Made by a program: the position numbers and the translations under genes. From DUZB01 sp963747555 (lineage in GTDB: Bacteria; Desulfobacterota; DSM-4660; Desulfatiglandales; Desulfatiglandaceae): 64,000 nucleotides of DNA. Under the pieces are notes generated by a model, which was not told where the DNA came from, did not search any database, and saw only the letters and a program-made list of their open reading frames with translations. Below, one piece after another: positions 9,223 to 18,376 of this stretch (the first letter of the stretch is position 1; each line of letters opens with the position of its first letter). The stretch is from assembly GCA_963747555.1 (NCBI GenBank), contig CAVVFZ010000035.1, positions 134,533 through 198,532 of the forward strand. The letters are read 5' to 3'.

Positions 9223-10326
9223 ATGAACGAAAGAGAGGTTTATATCGCCGGGATCGGATCTTTTTCACCCGGAGAACCGGTTCCTTTTGACCGCATCGAA
9301 GATGTTCTGGGAAAGATAACCCAGGCGCCGAAAAGGCTCATGAAGCGTATTGATCGAATGCGTCCCATCATGAAAGAGATGCTGGGAATAGATTACTCCC
9401 ATTATGCCTTGGATCCCGAAACCCGGGAGTTCACGGAAAACAACATATCCATGGCGATCAAGTCCTCGAATAAGGCCCTGGAAATGGCCGGAATGGCAGC
9501 CTCTGAAATTGATTTGATCGTGTATGCCGGTATTTTTTATGATTATATGTGCCCTCCGTCCAGTGTGCTTGTACAGGAAGAACTGGGCATCCCCTATTGT
9601 GCCGAGATGTCCATTCATTCCAACTGCACGTCTATTTACAAGGCCTTGCAGGTGGCGGCGGATCTGATCGCCAATGGCCGTTACAATAAGGCCTTGGTTG
9701 TATCGGCTCAAATGTCTTCGGTCTTTCTGCGGGCGGAATATTTCAATCAGGAAGTGCTTACGGAAGAAGAAGCCGTTCTGCGCTGGTTTCTGAGCGATGG
9801 AGCGGGTGCGGTGGTGCTCGATTCGGAAAAACCAGGAAAAATTCCCTTGAAAATAGCTGATACCTATCTGGAATCGGTCGGGCTTGGCATCGAACCTACC
9901 ATGAAGATGGTGATTGGCGCCAACCGATCCAATATGGAGGAAATCTATGCCAATGGATGGCATCACCTGACCCAGAATCTCAAGGTCGTCGGCAGCCTCT
10001 CCCCCAAGATGTTCAGGGAAGGGGTTCATATGATGATTGAAAAGACCCAACTGGATGTATCCAGAGTGAAGTGCTTTTTTGCAAACATCCCCACAAAGCA
10101 TCTCATGGACCTGGGCATAAAGGAGTTGCGGGAGGATTTCAAAAATCCCAACATGCCTTTCTATACCCGGCTCAGCACAAGGGGATATCCCGGGGCGCCT
10201 GCCATTCTAATCGCCCTTGATGAGTATCTGAAAGATGCGGATCTGAGTTCCGGTGACACCCTTGTGAGTTTTGTAACCGAGTCAAGCAAATGGATGCACG
10301 CCGGATTTGTTCTGGAATATTGCTAA
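9223..10326 (+). CDS. KAS III-like condensing enzyme, DarB-like
   Basis: The start (EVYIAGIGSFSPGEPV) and the segment SHYALDPETREFT resemble DarB-type KAS III proteins that build dialkylresorcinols and flexirubins by joining two acyl chains. The nucleophile Cys135 (SNCTSIYKAL) is present. By eye-alignment to FabH, the His and Asn of the usual Cys-His-Asn triad are absent: the HQAN region reads FFANIPTKHLMD and the GNTSAA region reads GYPGAPA. ATG 9223 has a ggag ribosome site; an upstream TTG at 9211 is less likely. A DarA-like partner lies at 21488-22438, which strengthens the call. An IS element now separates it from the rest of the cluster. Confidence 0.7.
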   Translation: MNEREVYIAGIGSFSPGEPVPFDRIEDVLGKITQAPKRLMKRIDRMRPIMKEMLGIDYSHYALDPETREFTENNISMAIKSSNKALEMAGMAASEIDLIVYAGIFYDYMCPPSSVLVQEELGIPYCAEMSIHSNCTSIYKALQVAADLIANGRYNKALVVSAQMSSVFLRAEYFNQEVLTEEEAVLRWFLSDGAGAVVLDSEKPGKIPLKIADTYLESVGLGIEPTMKMVIGANRSNMEEIYANGWHHLTQNLKVVGSLSPKMFREGVHMMIEKTQLDVSRVKCFFANIPTKHLMDLGIKELREDFKNPNMPFYTRLSTRGYPGAPAILIALDEYLKDADLSSGDTLVSFVTESSKWMHAGFVLEYC

Positions 10327-10341
10327 GTGGTCATATTCTTA

Positions 10342-10356
10342 AATACGATGACGTAT
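10342..10356 (+). repeat. Left terminal inverted repeat of the IS630 element
   Basis: The fifteen bases after the flanking TA match the inverted right end at 11574-11588, with mismatches confined to the outer half and a perfect TGACGTAT core. Confidence 0.7.
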
Positions 10357-10413
10357 AAATATTGACATTTTGCTGTTTTATTGATATCGTACCTTCAAGA
10401 AAGGAGGTGCGAT

Positions 10414-11566
10414 ATGCCGAGAAAAAGTCCATACACCATACTTCTTGATATAAATGAGAAACAATATTTGCGTGAGCTTGCCAGAAAGTATACGTCACCG
10501 TATTATAAAGTTGTCAGGGCTAAGGCCATCCTTCTTGCCGCTAATGGGCTTGAAAATAAAGAAATCGGCGAACGGCTTGATTTGCCACGCCAAATTGTTA
10601 GCAAATGGCGGAAACGGTTTTTTGAAGAGCGATTCGCCGGACTTGAAGACCGACCAAGGTGCGGCAAGCCGCTCCATTTTCCCCCCTAAAGTCATGATTG
10701 AGGTTAAGGCTCTCGCCTGTGAACTGCCCAATATGAGAGGGATACCTTTATCTCGTTTTAGTAACGCTGATATTGCGCAGGAGGTAATCCGTAGTGGCAT
10801 TGTAGCCTCAATCAGTGGCGCAACGGTTTGGAGATGGTTGAGTAACGACGCTATCAAACCGTGGCAATACCGCAGCTGGATATTTCCTCGAGACCCTGAT
10901 TTTGCTGAAAAAGCAGCTATCATTTTAGACCTTTATCAGAACACATGGAACGGAAAAAAACTTAATGCAAATGACTATGTGATAAGCTCTGATGAAAAAA
11001 CCAGCATCCAGGCACGCAATCGTGGGGAACTCTCCAAAAATACAAGCCCCGGTAAATGCAGACGGTTAGAATTTGAATATGAAAGATGCGGCGCTCTTGC
11101 TTATATGGCTGCCTGGGATGTCCATAGGGCAAAAGTTTTTGGAATTTGCGAACAAAAAACAGGCATCGATTCTTATCGTAAATTGGTTGATCATGTTATG
11201 CAAAAAGAGCCGTATCGTTCTGCTAATCGGGTCTTCTGGGTAACAGATAATGGTTCCTCTCATCGAGGTCAAACTTCAATTGAGAGAATGGCAGATTGGT
11301 ACCCAAATGCGATTCAAGTTCATACACCTGTTCATGCAAGCTGGCTGAACCAAATTGAAATATATTTTTCGATTGTTCAAAGAAAAGTCCTTACTCCAAA
11401 TGATTTCCCTGATCTTGAAACAGTCAAAAATCAACTGCTATCTTTTCAGAAACACTACGAGGAGATAGCAAAGCCTTTTAACTGGAAGTTTACCAAAGAA
11501 GACCTCAACCGAATATTGAAAAAGACTTCAAGAGATGGCGTTGAATTATTGCGCCCAGCAGCATGA
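10414..11566 (+). CDS. IS630-family transposase, two frames joined at a C6 tract
   Basis: ATG 10414 has an ideal Shine-Dalgarno (aaggaggtg). Frame 1 encodes the helix-turn-helix DNA-binding part (NKEIGERLDLPRQIVSKWRK) and stops at 10689, just after TTTTCCCCCC (10677-10686). The rest continues in frame 2 as PPKVMIEVKALACELP and carries the DDE triad: SSDEKTS, VTDNGSSHRG and WLNQIEIYF. Joining needs +1 (or -2) slippage at the C-run. Such two-frame transposases with slippage at homopolymers are known in IS630. Given other one-base errors in this window, a sequencing error is the alternative. Confidence 0.85.
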
Positions 11567-11573
11567 CAAAAAA

Positions 11574-11588
11574 ATACGTCACCGAACT
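11574..11588 (-). repeat. Right terminal inverted repeat of the IS630 element
   Basis: ATACGTCA at 11574-11581 is the inverse of the left-end core. The repeat runs to the flanking TA at 11589-11590. Confidence 0.7.
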
Positions 11589-11647
11589 TACGAATCAGAG
11601 CCTAAGCGTTCTAACCAGAAAGTTTACCACCTAAACGAATAAATCAT

Positions 11648-12379
11648 ATGCCGGAACATAAATACCTGGAAATCTCGACGGAAGGCAAAATCCTCGTTAT
11701 TACCATCAGCAACCCCCCGAATAATTATCTTCCTGAGGCCGTATTCAGCGAACTTGCCGCGTGCAGGGAGCTGATGCTGTCCCCTGATTTCAGGGCGATT
11801 GTTTTTACGGGCAAAGGGAACGTTTTTTCCAAAGGCGCCGATATCGTAGAGGCAGGGAAAAATGCGGACGGAGTGGATCACGATACCGTTCTACGCGGTA
11901 ACGAGATGATGACATTCATTTCCAGGCTGAACAAACCTGTTATTGCCGCCATCAATGGTCCGTGCTTCGGGGCGGGACTGGAACTTGCACTGGCCTGCCA
12001 TATCCGTTTATGTTCTGAAAAGGCCCGGTTGGGTCTGCCTGAACTCTCCATAGGGGTGATTCCCGGGCTCGGAGGGATTGAGCGCCTTATCAGGGTGATT
12101 GGAGAACCAAAGGCCCTGGAAATGATTCTATTGGGGGACATGATCTCCGCGACGCGTTCGCTGGAGTTGAATCTGGTGAATCGGGTCTTGCCAAAAAAGG
12201 ACTTCTTTCCAAAGGTCCTTGTTTTTGTAAAGACAATCCTCGCAGCAGGTACGGGTACCATAGAAGAAGTTCTGCGTTTGTTCGCTCTTTCACGATCGGA
12301 ACATGAAGAGAGAAATATCAGAGAAGCTTCGGAAGCCTTTGTGAGGGTGGTCTCCATCAGAAAAGGGTTGCCGGTATGA
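11648..12379 (+). CDS. Enoyl-CoA hydratase/isomerase (crotonase) family protein
   Basis: A 243-residue crotonase. The oxyanion-hole segment NGPCFGAGLELALACH and LPELSIGVIPGLGG contain both Glu residues that in classical enoyl-CoA hydratase activate water (Glu144 and Glu164 in rat crotonase). In this cluster no FabZ/FabA hotdog dehydratase is visible, so this protein is the best candidate for the 3-hydroxyacyl dehydration step, presumably on an ACP-bound chain. It is the first gene after the IS element. Alternative roles are isomerisation or hydrolysis of an acyl thioester. Confidence 0.85.
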   Translation: MPEHKYLEISTEGKILVITISNPPNNYLPEAVFSELAACRELMLSPDFRAIVFTGKGNVFSKGADIVEAGKNADGVDHDTVLRGNEMMTFISRLNKPVIAAINGPCFGAGLELALACHIRLCSEKARLGLPELSIGVIPGLGGIERLIRVIGEPKALEMILLGDMISATRSLELNLVNRVLPKKDFFPKVLVFVKTILAAGTGTIEEVLRLFALSRSEHEERNIREASEAFVRVVSIRKGLPV

Positions 12380-12558
12380 TTGGCAGCCAAAACAAATATG
12401 GGCCTGCCGCGGGAGGATAGATGCGGGAGGAATCGGCCAAAATCCGACTGAAGCGTCTGTTCCTGAAAACCATTTTGTTGAGAATTTGGACGCGTAATAT
12501 ATCGGATGGCATTGAATATTCGGCAACAACCACATGATGGGAAGTCCGGGAGGAAAAT

Positions 12559-12891
12559 ATGAAACGCAAACTGACGGATGCAGAGAAAAAACAGATCTAT
12601 GAAGAAGTAAGAGAATTCCTGGCCGAAGAATTTGAAATGGACAAAGAAGAGATCACCGAAGATACCCATGTCATTGACGATTTGGGTGGCGACTCCATCC
12701 TGTTTCTGGAAATGATTGAAGAGTTGAAGGAAAAATACGAGATCGACCTCGAGGTGCGCACCATCGGTCAATACATGCTCAAGAACCCTATCTACACGGT
12801 AGGGGAAACAATGAAGGTGGTGTTTGACATTATTGAAAAGGGTGATGAGCTGCTTGAAGGACTGGAAGAGGGAGATAACGCCGTTGCATAG
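12559..12891 (+). CDS. Acyl carrier protein
   Basis: An acidic 110-residue carrier protein. GGDSILFLEMIEEL holds Ser46, the phosphopantetheine attachment site, in a DSI variant of the usual DSL motif. The N-terminal helix is longer than in housekeeping AcpP and there is an acidic tail (EKGDELLEGLEEGD). It would carry the growing chain for the neighbouring ketosynthases. A ribosome site (gggagg) precedes ATG 12559. Its end overlaps the TTG start of KS2 by eight bases, implying coupled translation. The preceding 179-base gap holds a possible promoter (TTGTTG, 17-base spacer, TATATC). Confidence 0.9.
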   Translation: MKRKLTDAEKKQIYEEVREFLAEEFEMDKEEITEDTHVIDDLGGDSILFLEMIEELKEKYEIDLEVRTIGQYMLKNPIYTVGETMKVVFDIIEKGDELLEGLEEGDNAVA

Positions 12892-14140
12892 CCCATTAAC
12901 CAGCCAGGCAAGGGAAAGGCCGGTAGCCGTAACCGGTATCGGGATGATCTGCCCCTTGGGCACTTCAACGGGCGAGTGCTGGGAAAATCTGCTTGGCGGA
13001 AGATCGGGAATCCGGGAAATTACAAAATTCGATACGAATGATTGTACAACCCGTATCGGCGGGCAGCTTCCCGAAAAATATTTTGAACTGGAGAAGCAAA
13101 ATACACCCAAGAGATTGCGAAAGCAGACCGTCCTGGCTACGCGGATTCTTCGTCTCTGTGCTCAGGAGGGCATAGGGGAGAGTGGCCTTGATATGGGAAA
13201 GGAAGATCCGTACAGATGTGCCGCAATTATAGGAACCAGTGGATCCAGTGTCAGGAGCCCGAGCGACCTGGGAGAGGCCGGCACGGAAAGATTCAAAATT
13301 ATTCGTGAGATGATTAATGCCCTCCCTGCATGGATCAGCATGGATTACGGTTTCAAGGGCCCGACATTTACGGTATCTGCCGCATGTGCTTCCGGCGCCT
13401 ATGCGATTTCACAGGCCTTCGATTTGATCCAGGCAGGCTCTGTAGATATTGCGATTGCCGGGGGAGTGGACACGCTCCTTACAAAGAACAGCATAAGGCG
13501 TGGCAATTTCATGAAGATGCTGTCGGAGCAGAACCGGGTTCCGGAAAAAGCCATGCGGCCATTCGATCGAAAGCGGGACGGGTGGGTTCTTTCCGACGGG
13601 GGTTGTGCCGTTGTCCTTGAGTCCCATGACCATGCCGTGAGAAGAAATGCCCGGGTGTATGCCTGGATGCTGGGACACGGTTCTTTATCAGAGTCCTACA
13701 GCCTGTATGCCCCTTCTCCCTATGGTGAAGGGATGATCCACACTATGGAATCCGCTCTCAAGAGTGGGCGGGTGCCCGAAGAAAAAGTCGGATATGTCTG
13801 TGCCAATGGTACGTCAACGGTCGTGAACGATTACTATGAAACCATTGCCATCAAAAAGGTGTTTGGCAAGCATGCCAACGACCTTTTCATAAGTGCCCCT
13901 AAATCGATGGTCGGACACTGCATCGGCGGAGCCAGCGCCATTTCTTTCGCGGTTACGGCATTAGCGCTGAGAACACAGAAAATTCCACCCACCATTAATT
14001 ATGAATTTCCGGATCCTGACTGCGATCTGAACTATGTCCCCAATGCCATGATCGAGGCTAACGGTCTTGAAATCGCCATCAGTAACTCCTTCGGTTTTGG
14101 TGGGCATAATTGCGTTGTTGTACTGAAAAGGTCTCTGTGA
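12884..14140 (+). CDS. FabF-like ketosynthase with altered active site (KS2, His to Asn)
   Basis: A 418-residue KAS II-type protein close to KS1. The nucleophile Cys168 (SAACASGA) and the second His345 (VGHCIGGAS) are kept, but the first catalytic His is replaced: the motif reads CANGTST, with Asn308 where FabF has His303. In known condensing enzymes loss of this His abolishes normal decarboxylative elongation; non-elongating KS domains of trans-AT polyketide synthases show similar changes. KS2 may therefore transfer or hold a chain, or partner KS1 like a chain-length factor, though classical chain-length factors lose the Cys instead. The TTG start at 12884 is chosen for its gaagaggga ribosome site and homology; upstream in-frame residues overlap the ACP. 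Confidence 0.85.
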   Translation: MHSPLTSQARERPVAVTGIGMICPLGTSTGECWENLLGGRSGIREITKFDTNDCTTRIGGQLPEKYFELEKQNTPKRLRKQTVLATRILRLCAQEGIGESGLDMGKEDPYRCAAIIGTSGSSVRSPSDLGEAGTERFKIIREMINALPAWISMDYGFKGPTFTVSAACASGAYAISQAFDLIQAGSVDIAIAGGVDTLLTKNSIRRGNFMKMLSEQNRVPEKAMRPFDRKRDGWVLSDGGCAVVLESHDHAVRRNARVYAWMLGHGSLSESYSLYAPSPYGEGMIHTMESALKSGRVPEEKVGYVCANGTSTVVNDYYETIAIKKVFGKHANDLFISAPKSMVGHCIGGASAISFAVTALALRTQKIPPTINYEFPDPDCDLNYVPNAMIEANGLEIAISNSFGFGGHNCVVVLKRSL

Positions 14141-14247
14141 TGAGTCTAAAGACGTTTCTGGGTTCGGTAAGCAGGGAAGGTTTTCCATCCCTTTGCCGGA
14201 TGATTTTGTAAAGTTGCTGACGCATTTATAAGGGTGATGTTTGGAAA

Positions 14248-15186
14248 ATGAGACAATCTTCGCTTGCCGCCAGGCCCCATCCGGAATCTGTTGTATTTGT
14301 CGTGCCCGGAATAGGGATATCCTATATAAAGTCGGTCAATGCATTAGCGGCCAACCCTGTCTTTATACAAAACTGTATCCGGGCCGGGATTTTAAAATAC
14401 CAGGATCTGAAGGATCCTGTCTCTGATGATTACAGCCTTTCGCTGCAGGATACCCTTCACAATCAGAAGCTCTCCTATGTGGTGAACTGCACCATGAGCG
14501 ACCTTTATAATGAGAATGGAATTTTTCCGGATCTCATTATCGGTTACAGCATGGGGATTTATGCCGCCCTCTACGCCGGAGGGTATTATTCCTTTGATAC
14601 AGGCCTGTCTATTGTTGAGGCGGCCTATCGTTTGGTGGAAAAATGGTGCTCCGACAGGACGACGCAATACGGCATGGGTATTATTTTGGGGCTGAAAGAA
14701 AATGAACTGCGGGCACTTCTTTTTTCGGAAACAGGAAATTGCGTGGACATTGCCGTGCGAAATGGAAAACGCAGCTTCGTTATTGCCGGTGAAAAGATCG
14801 GGGTGGAATACTGTTTGAAAACGGCGCCGGCACTGGGAGCATTCGGGGCAAAACCGATTTTGACAGGACATCCCTATCACTTCAGGGCGTTAAAAGATAT
14901 TACGGAAGAATTCTTTCAGTTTCTTGAAACCCTTCATTATACACGCCCCTATGCGAATGTTCTGTCTTTGGTTGATGGAAATATTATTGGCAAAAATGAA
15001 ATTTCGCGGACCATCGTGAAGGCAATGTATCAGCCTTTGTCTTTTGATCGCGCAGTTCATTATGTGACAAGGAATCACCCTGTGAGAGAGTGGTACGAAA
15101 CAGGACCGGAGAAATCCATGTCTAAACTGTTGAAATATATCAACAGAAAGGCAAAAGTCTCTCACTACAGTGAGGAAATTGGATGA
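14248..15186 (+). CDS. Malonyl-CoA:ACP transacylase-like acyltransferase
   Basis: A 312-residue alpha/beta acyltransferase of the FabD type. The nucleophile elbow is GYSMG with Ser101 (FabD has GHSLG) and the partner His211 lies in GHPYHFRAL. The N-terminus reads FVVPGIG rather than the usual FPGQG. It probably loads malonyl or another acyl group onto the cluster ACP. Its stop overlaps the next start by four bases (ATGA). The changed elbow and N-terminal motif leave room for an unusual extender or starter unit. Confidence 0.8.
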   Translation: MRQSSLAARPHPESVVFVVPGIGISYIKSVNALAANPVFIQNCIRAGILKYQDLKDPVSDDYSLSLQDTLHNQKLSYVVNCTMSDLYNENGIFPDLIIGYSMGIYAALYAGGYYSFDTGLSIVEAAYRLVEKWCSDRTTQYGMGIILGLKENELRALLFSETGNCVDIAVRNGKRSFVIAGEKIGVEYCLKTAPALGAFGAKPILTGHPYHFRALKDITEEFFQFLETLHYTRPYANVLSLVDGNIIGKNEISRTIVKAMYQPLSFDRAVHYVTRNHPVREWYETGPEKSMSKLLKYINRKAKVSHYSEEIG

Positions 15187-16412
15187 TGAATATCGGGGTC
15201 GTCGGGACAGGGAAGATGGGGTCCGCTATTTTTAAGTTGCTGTCTTCAAGGTTTGAGAATATCACCGTCCTGGCGATCAGCCGGGAGGAAGCAGAGGAGA
15301 ACCGGCAAAAATGTCTTAAAGGGCTCAATCGGCATGTGAAAAGAGGCAGGATAACGGAAGAGGAATATGCAAGGAAGAAGGAATTGCTGCGATTTACCCA
15401 CAGAATCGAAGATCTGGCATCGTCCGATTTGGTTATTGAAGCGATTTTTGAAGATTATGATGCCAAAGCGGCTCTTTTCAGGGAACTGGAATCCTTAGTC
15501 AGTGAAAAAGCGATCCTCACAACCAATACCTCAAGTGTCTCCATTCAAAGGCTATCAGATACATTGCGACACAAAGAACGATTCTGCGGGTTGCATTTTT
15601 TTCATCCGGTTCTGCTGATCGGCATGGTGGAAATCATCAGACGTTCAGATACTCCCGCGGAACTCGTTGCTTTTCTGGAGAATTTTTGCAGGGATCTGGG
15701 AAAACATCCTGTAACGGTCCTGGATAATCCGGGTTCTGTAATCAATTCCATTTTGGCCTATTACTACCTGGAGGCGATTTATCTCCTGGAAGAAGGGGCG
15801 GCGCTTCCTTCCGAAATCGACCACTTTTCTAAACGTTTCTTTTACGTGGGTCCGTGCGAATCGATGGATGTCATCGGCATCGATTTTCTGATAGGCGCAC
15901 TTAAAAGAACAGCTGTTCTCGGGAGCGTAATGCCGCTTCGCTGGAATAAGGATTCCGGTTTGGAACCATCTTTCCCAGCCCTTGGAGATAAGGAGGGCTT
16001 TTATCTTCCTGTTTTTCCCGCAAAACTGATCGCTGATAATCGACTCGGAAAAATGCTCTCAAAAGGGATTTATCTTTACGAAAAGGACAAACCGGTGGAT
16101 GATGTCCCCGAATTTTACCGGAATCCCGACCGCTTCTCGCCTTATGAAGATCGCGATGAACAGTCCTCTCTTATCAGCAAACGGCTTCTTTTTTCCATCC
16201 TGAACGGCGCCATCTGCGGGCTTCAAAAGGGTATGTCTTCCATGGAAGAACTGGATTTCGGGGTGAAGGAAGCCCTGATCATGAAAGAAGGACCCTTTGC
16301 CATTATGAAAAGCATGGGGAAGAAACGAGTGCGTGAGGATTTTGAATGGCTTTCGCAGAGGGTGGGACGGCGTTTCGAGCAGAAGAATTTTGATTTTTTG
16401 AAAGAAGACTAA
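15183..16412 (+). CDS. 3-hydroxyacyl-CoA dehydrogenase family protein
   Basis: A 409-residue NAD-dependent dehydrogenase. The dinucleotide fold starts with GVVGTGKMG, LVIEAIFED follows, and His141 in LHFFHPV matches the catalytic His of 3-hydroxyacyl-CoA dehydrogenases. The two C-terminal helical domains are present but diverged. The cluster shows no SDR-type ketoreductase (FabG), so this enzyme may run in the reducing direction on 3-ketoacyl-ACP. Its coupling to the acyltransferase by an ATGA overlap fits that role. Oxidation of a hydroxyacyl intermediate is the alternative. Confidence 0.85.
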   Translation: MMNIGVVGTGKMGSAIFKLLSSRFENITVLAISREEAEENRQKCLKGLNRHVKRGRITEEEYARKKELLRFTHRIEDLASSDLVIEAIFEDYDAKAALFRELESLVSEKAILTTNTSSVSIQRLSDTLRHKERFCGLHFFHPVLLIGMVEIIRRSDTPAELVAFLENFCRDLGKHPVTVLDNPGSVINSILAYYYLEAIYLLEEGAALPSEIDHFSKRFFYVGPCESMDVIGIDFLIGALKRTAVLGSVMPLRWNKDSGLEPSFPALGDKEGFYLPVFPAKLIADNRLGKMLSKGIYLYEKDKPVDDVPEFYRNPDRFSPYEDRDEQSSLISKRLLFSILNGAICGLQKGMSSMEELDFGVKEALIMKEGPFAIMKSMGKKRVREDFEWLSQRVGRRFEQKNFDFLKED

Positions 16413-16413
16413 T

Positions 16414-17100
16414 ATGGCCCTCATTGCAATCGATTCGGTCACCAAGGATTATCTGCTGGGGCAGACCGTTGTGCATGCCCTGAGAGGCATTACCATGGAG
16501 ATCAAGGAGGGAGAGTTTATCGCCATCTGGGGACCGTCCGGGTCAGGGAAAACGACACTGCTCAATCTTGTGGGGGCCATTGATGAGCCGACTTCCGGTC
16601 ACATCCGTTTTGAGGGCCAGGTTTTATCAACCCTTACGGACGACAACAGATCAGAACTCCGCAACCGGTCTATCGGCTTCATATTTCAGGGCTTTAACCT
16701 CATTCCCGTCCTATCGGCGTTGGAAAATGTAATGCTTCCACTTCAAATACAAGGTCTGTCCGGGAAAGATGCCCTGGGAAAAGCTATGGACAGATTGGAA
16801 CAGGTGGGACTTTCGGATTACGCGAACAACAGACCGGATAAACTCTCAGGCGGACAGCAGCAGCGCGTTTCCATTGCCAGGGCCCTGGTGACGAATCCCT
16901 CTCTCGTTATTGCGGATGAGCCCACCGCGAATCTGGATTCCGATACGGCCATGAAAATTTTAGGGCTCATGAGACTTCTAAACAGCGAAGAGCGAACAAC
17001 CTTTATTTTTTCTACCCACGATCAAAGATTGCTCAGCAATGTGGACAGGCTGGTTCGCCTGGAAGACGGCCTGATTTCAAACGAGGAAAAGGATCAGTGA
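16414..17100 (+). CDS. ABC transporter ATP-binding protein, LolD/MacB type
   Basis: All ABC motifs are visible in 228 residues: Walker A GPSGSGKTTLLN, Q-loop FQGFNLIP, signature LSGGQQQR, Walker B LVIADEPTANLD and the H-loop STHD. This subgroup powers LolCDE lipoprotein release and MacB-type pumps. It starts one base after the dehydrogenase stop and overlaps the permease by GTGA. With the permease, a LolA-like protein and a beta-barrel it forms a set likely to move the lipid product or a lipoprotein out of the inner membrane. Confidence 0.92.
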   Translation: MALIAIDSVTKDYLLGQTVVHALRGITMEIKEGEFIAIWGPSGSGKTTLLNLVGAIDEPTSGHIRFEGQVLSTLTDDNRSELRNRSIGFIFQGFNLIPVLSALENVMLPLQIQGLSGKDALGKAMDRLEQVGLSDYANNRPDKLSGGQQQRVSIARALVTNPSLVIADEPTANLDSDTAMKILGLMRLLNSEERTTFIFSTHDQRLLSNVDRLVRLEDGLISNEEKDQ

Positions 17101-18356
17101 TTACCTGGACAAAAATTGCCCTGAGAAATCTGATGAAGAATTGGCGGCGTTCGCTGATCACGATGCTGGCAATCGCCCTTGGATTCGGATCCGTGACCCT
17201 TTTCGCCGGATTTACGGAATATATGTATTCCGGAAACCGTGATGCGGCTATTTATGGAAGAGGAGGCGGTCATCTGACGATTTTCAAAAGAGGATTTCTC
17301 GAAAAAGGACGATTGGATCCAGCTCGTTATCTGATTTCTCCGGAAGAAATTCAGGCTGTTCACGATATTGTTCAGGGAAATCCTCACGTACTGCTCGTTT
17401 CTCCCCAGTTGTTCATTTCCGGACTTCTGACCAATGGGAAAATTTCCACCATTTTTATCGGGCGGGGGGTTGTTCCTTCAGCGCTTAAAATGTTTCTCGA
17501 ACAGATGAGGATCCGGGTGAATCCGAAGTATATGAAAGAACTGGAACAGTCAGGATCCGGAGTGGGGGACAAGGAATTTGGAGTAGCCCTTTCCAGCGGA
17601 TTGGCCCGCCTGCTGGAGTTGAAGGTCGGTTCCGATGCGGTGGCCATGACCAGCACCATAGACGGGCAGATGAATGCACTGGACGTGGAAGTGGAAAAAA
17701 TTGTGGAAGCGGGCGTAGAATCGATCAATGATAAATTCATGGAAGTCACGCTACGCTTCGCCCAAAACCTCGTGGACACCAAGAGCGCCGATCGACTGGC
17801 GGTTCTACTGGATGATGTGGTCTATACGGAACCTATCAAGGATCAGCTGCAGCAGGCATTTCAGAAGAAGGGGCTGGATCTGCAGGTAAAGACTTGGGAA
17901 GAGATGAGCAGCTGGTATCGAAGAGTCAAGAACCTCTTTGATGTGATCTTTGCTTTTCTGTTCATGATTGTTTTTATCATTGTCATCATGAGCGTGATAA
18001 ATACCATGAGCATGGCCGTCCTTGAAAGAACCAGAGAGATCGGAACTCTTCGCGCCCTCGGATTTAAGAGGAGGGGGGTGCAGTGGCTCTTTGCCTTGGA
18101 AAGCGCACTGCTGGGCATCCTTGGGTCGATTGGAGGATTCGTCTTATCGTGCTTCGGTATCTTCCTGGTGTATGTTATCGAACCTACGTGGATCCCCCCA
18201 GGAATGACGCGGGGGGTTCCCATAGACATTAAATTTGTTCCCAATGCCATGGTGCTTTGTTTTTTCTTCCTTCTTGTCCTCTGCCTGATAGCCTCTTTCA
18301 TCCCGGCCAGGCGGGCAGCACGGGCAAATATCGTGGATGCGTTGGGACATGTATAG
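17097..18356 (+). CDS. ABC transporter permease, LolC/LolE-FtsX type
   Basis: A 419-residue permease with one N-terminal membrane helix (residues about 20-40), a periplasmic domain of some 230 residues, and three C-terminal helices ending in the FtsX-like domain (ERTREIGTLRALGFKR is the conserved cytoplasmic coupling motif). This is the MacB/LolE topology. Only one permease gene is present, so the complex is probably a homodimer. Translation is coupled to the ATPase (GTGA overlap). Confidence 0.9.
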   Translation: MITWTKIALRNLMKNWRRSLITMLAIALGFGSVTLFAGFTEYMYSGNRDAAIYGRGGGHLTIFKRGFLEKGRLDPARYLISPEEIQAVHDIVQGNPHVLLVSPQLFISGLLTNGKISTIFIGRGVVPSALKMFLEQMRIRVNPKYMKELEQSGSGVGDKEFGVALSSGLARLLELKVGSDAVAMTSTIDGQMNALDVEVEKIVEAGVESINDKFMEVTLRFAQNLVDTKSADRLAVLLDDVVYTEPIKDQLQQAFQKKGLDLQVKTWEEMSSWYRRVKNLFDVIFAFLFMIVFIIVIMSVINTMSMAVLERTREIGTLRALGFKRRGVQWLFALESALLGILGSIGGFVLSCFGIFLVYVIEPTWIPPGMTRGVPIDIKFVPNAMVLCFFFLLVLCLIASFIPARRAARANIVDALGHV

Positions 18357-18376
18357 CTTTTTGAAAGGATAAGCGT

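Larger units (their letters stand above)
10340..11590 (+). mobile_element. IS630-family insertion sequence
   Basis: One transposase gene bounded by imperfect terminal inverted repeats that share TGACGTAT (10349-10356 and, inverted, 11574-11581). The repeats extend outward to a TA dinucleotide on both sides (10340-10341 and 11589-11590), as expected for the TA target duplication of IS630/Tc1-mariner elements. The element sits between the DarB-like gene and the crotonase, possibly altering expression of the downstream genes. Confidence 0.85.

Noticed and set aside
11878..13110. Minus-strand open frame of 410 residues opposite the crotonase and ACP
   Set aside because: It is antisense to crotonase, ACP and KS2, which all have intact family motifs; its own sequence shows no recognisable domain.
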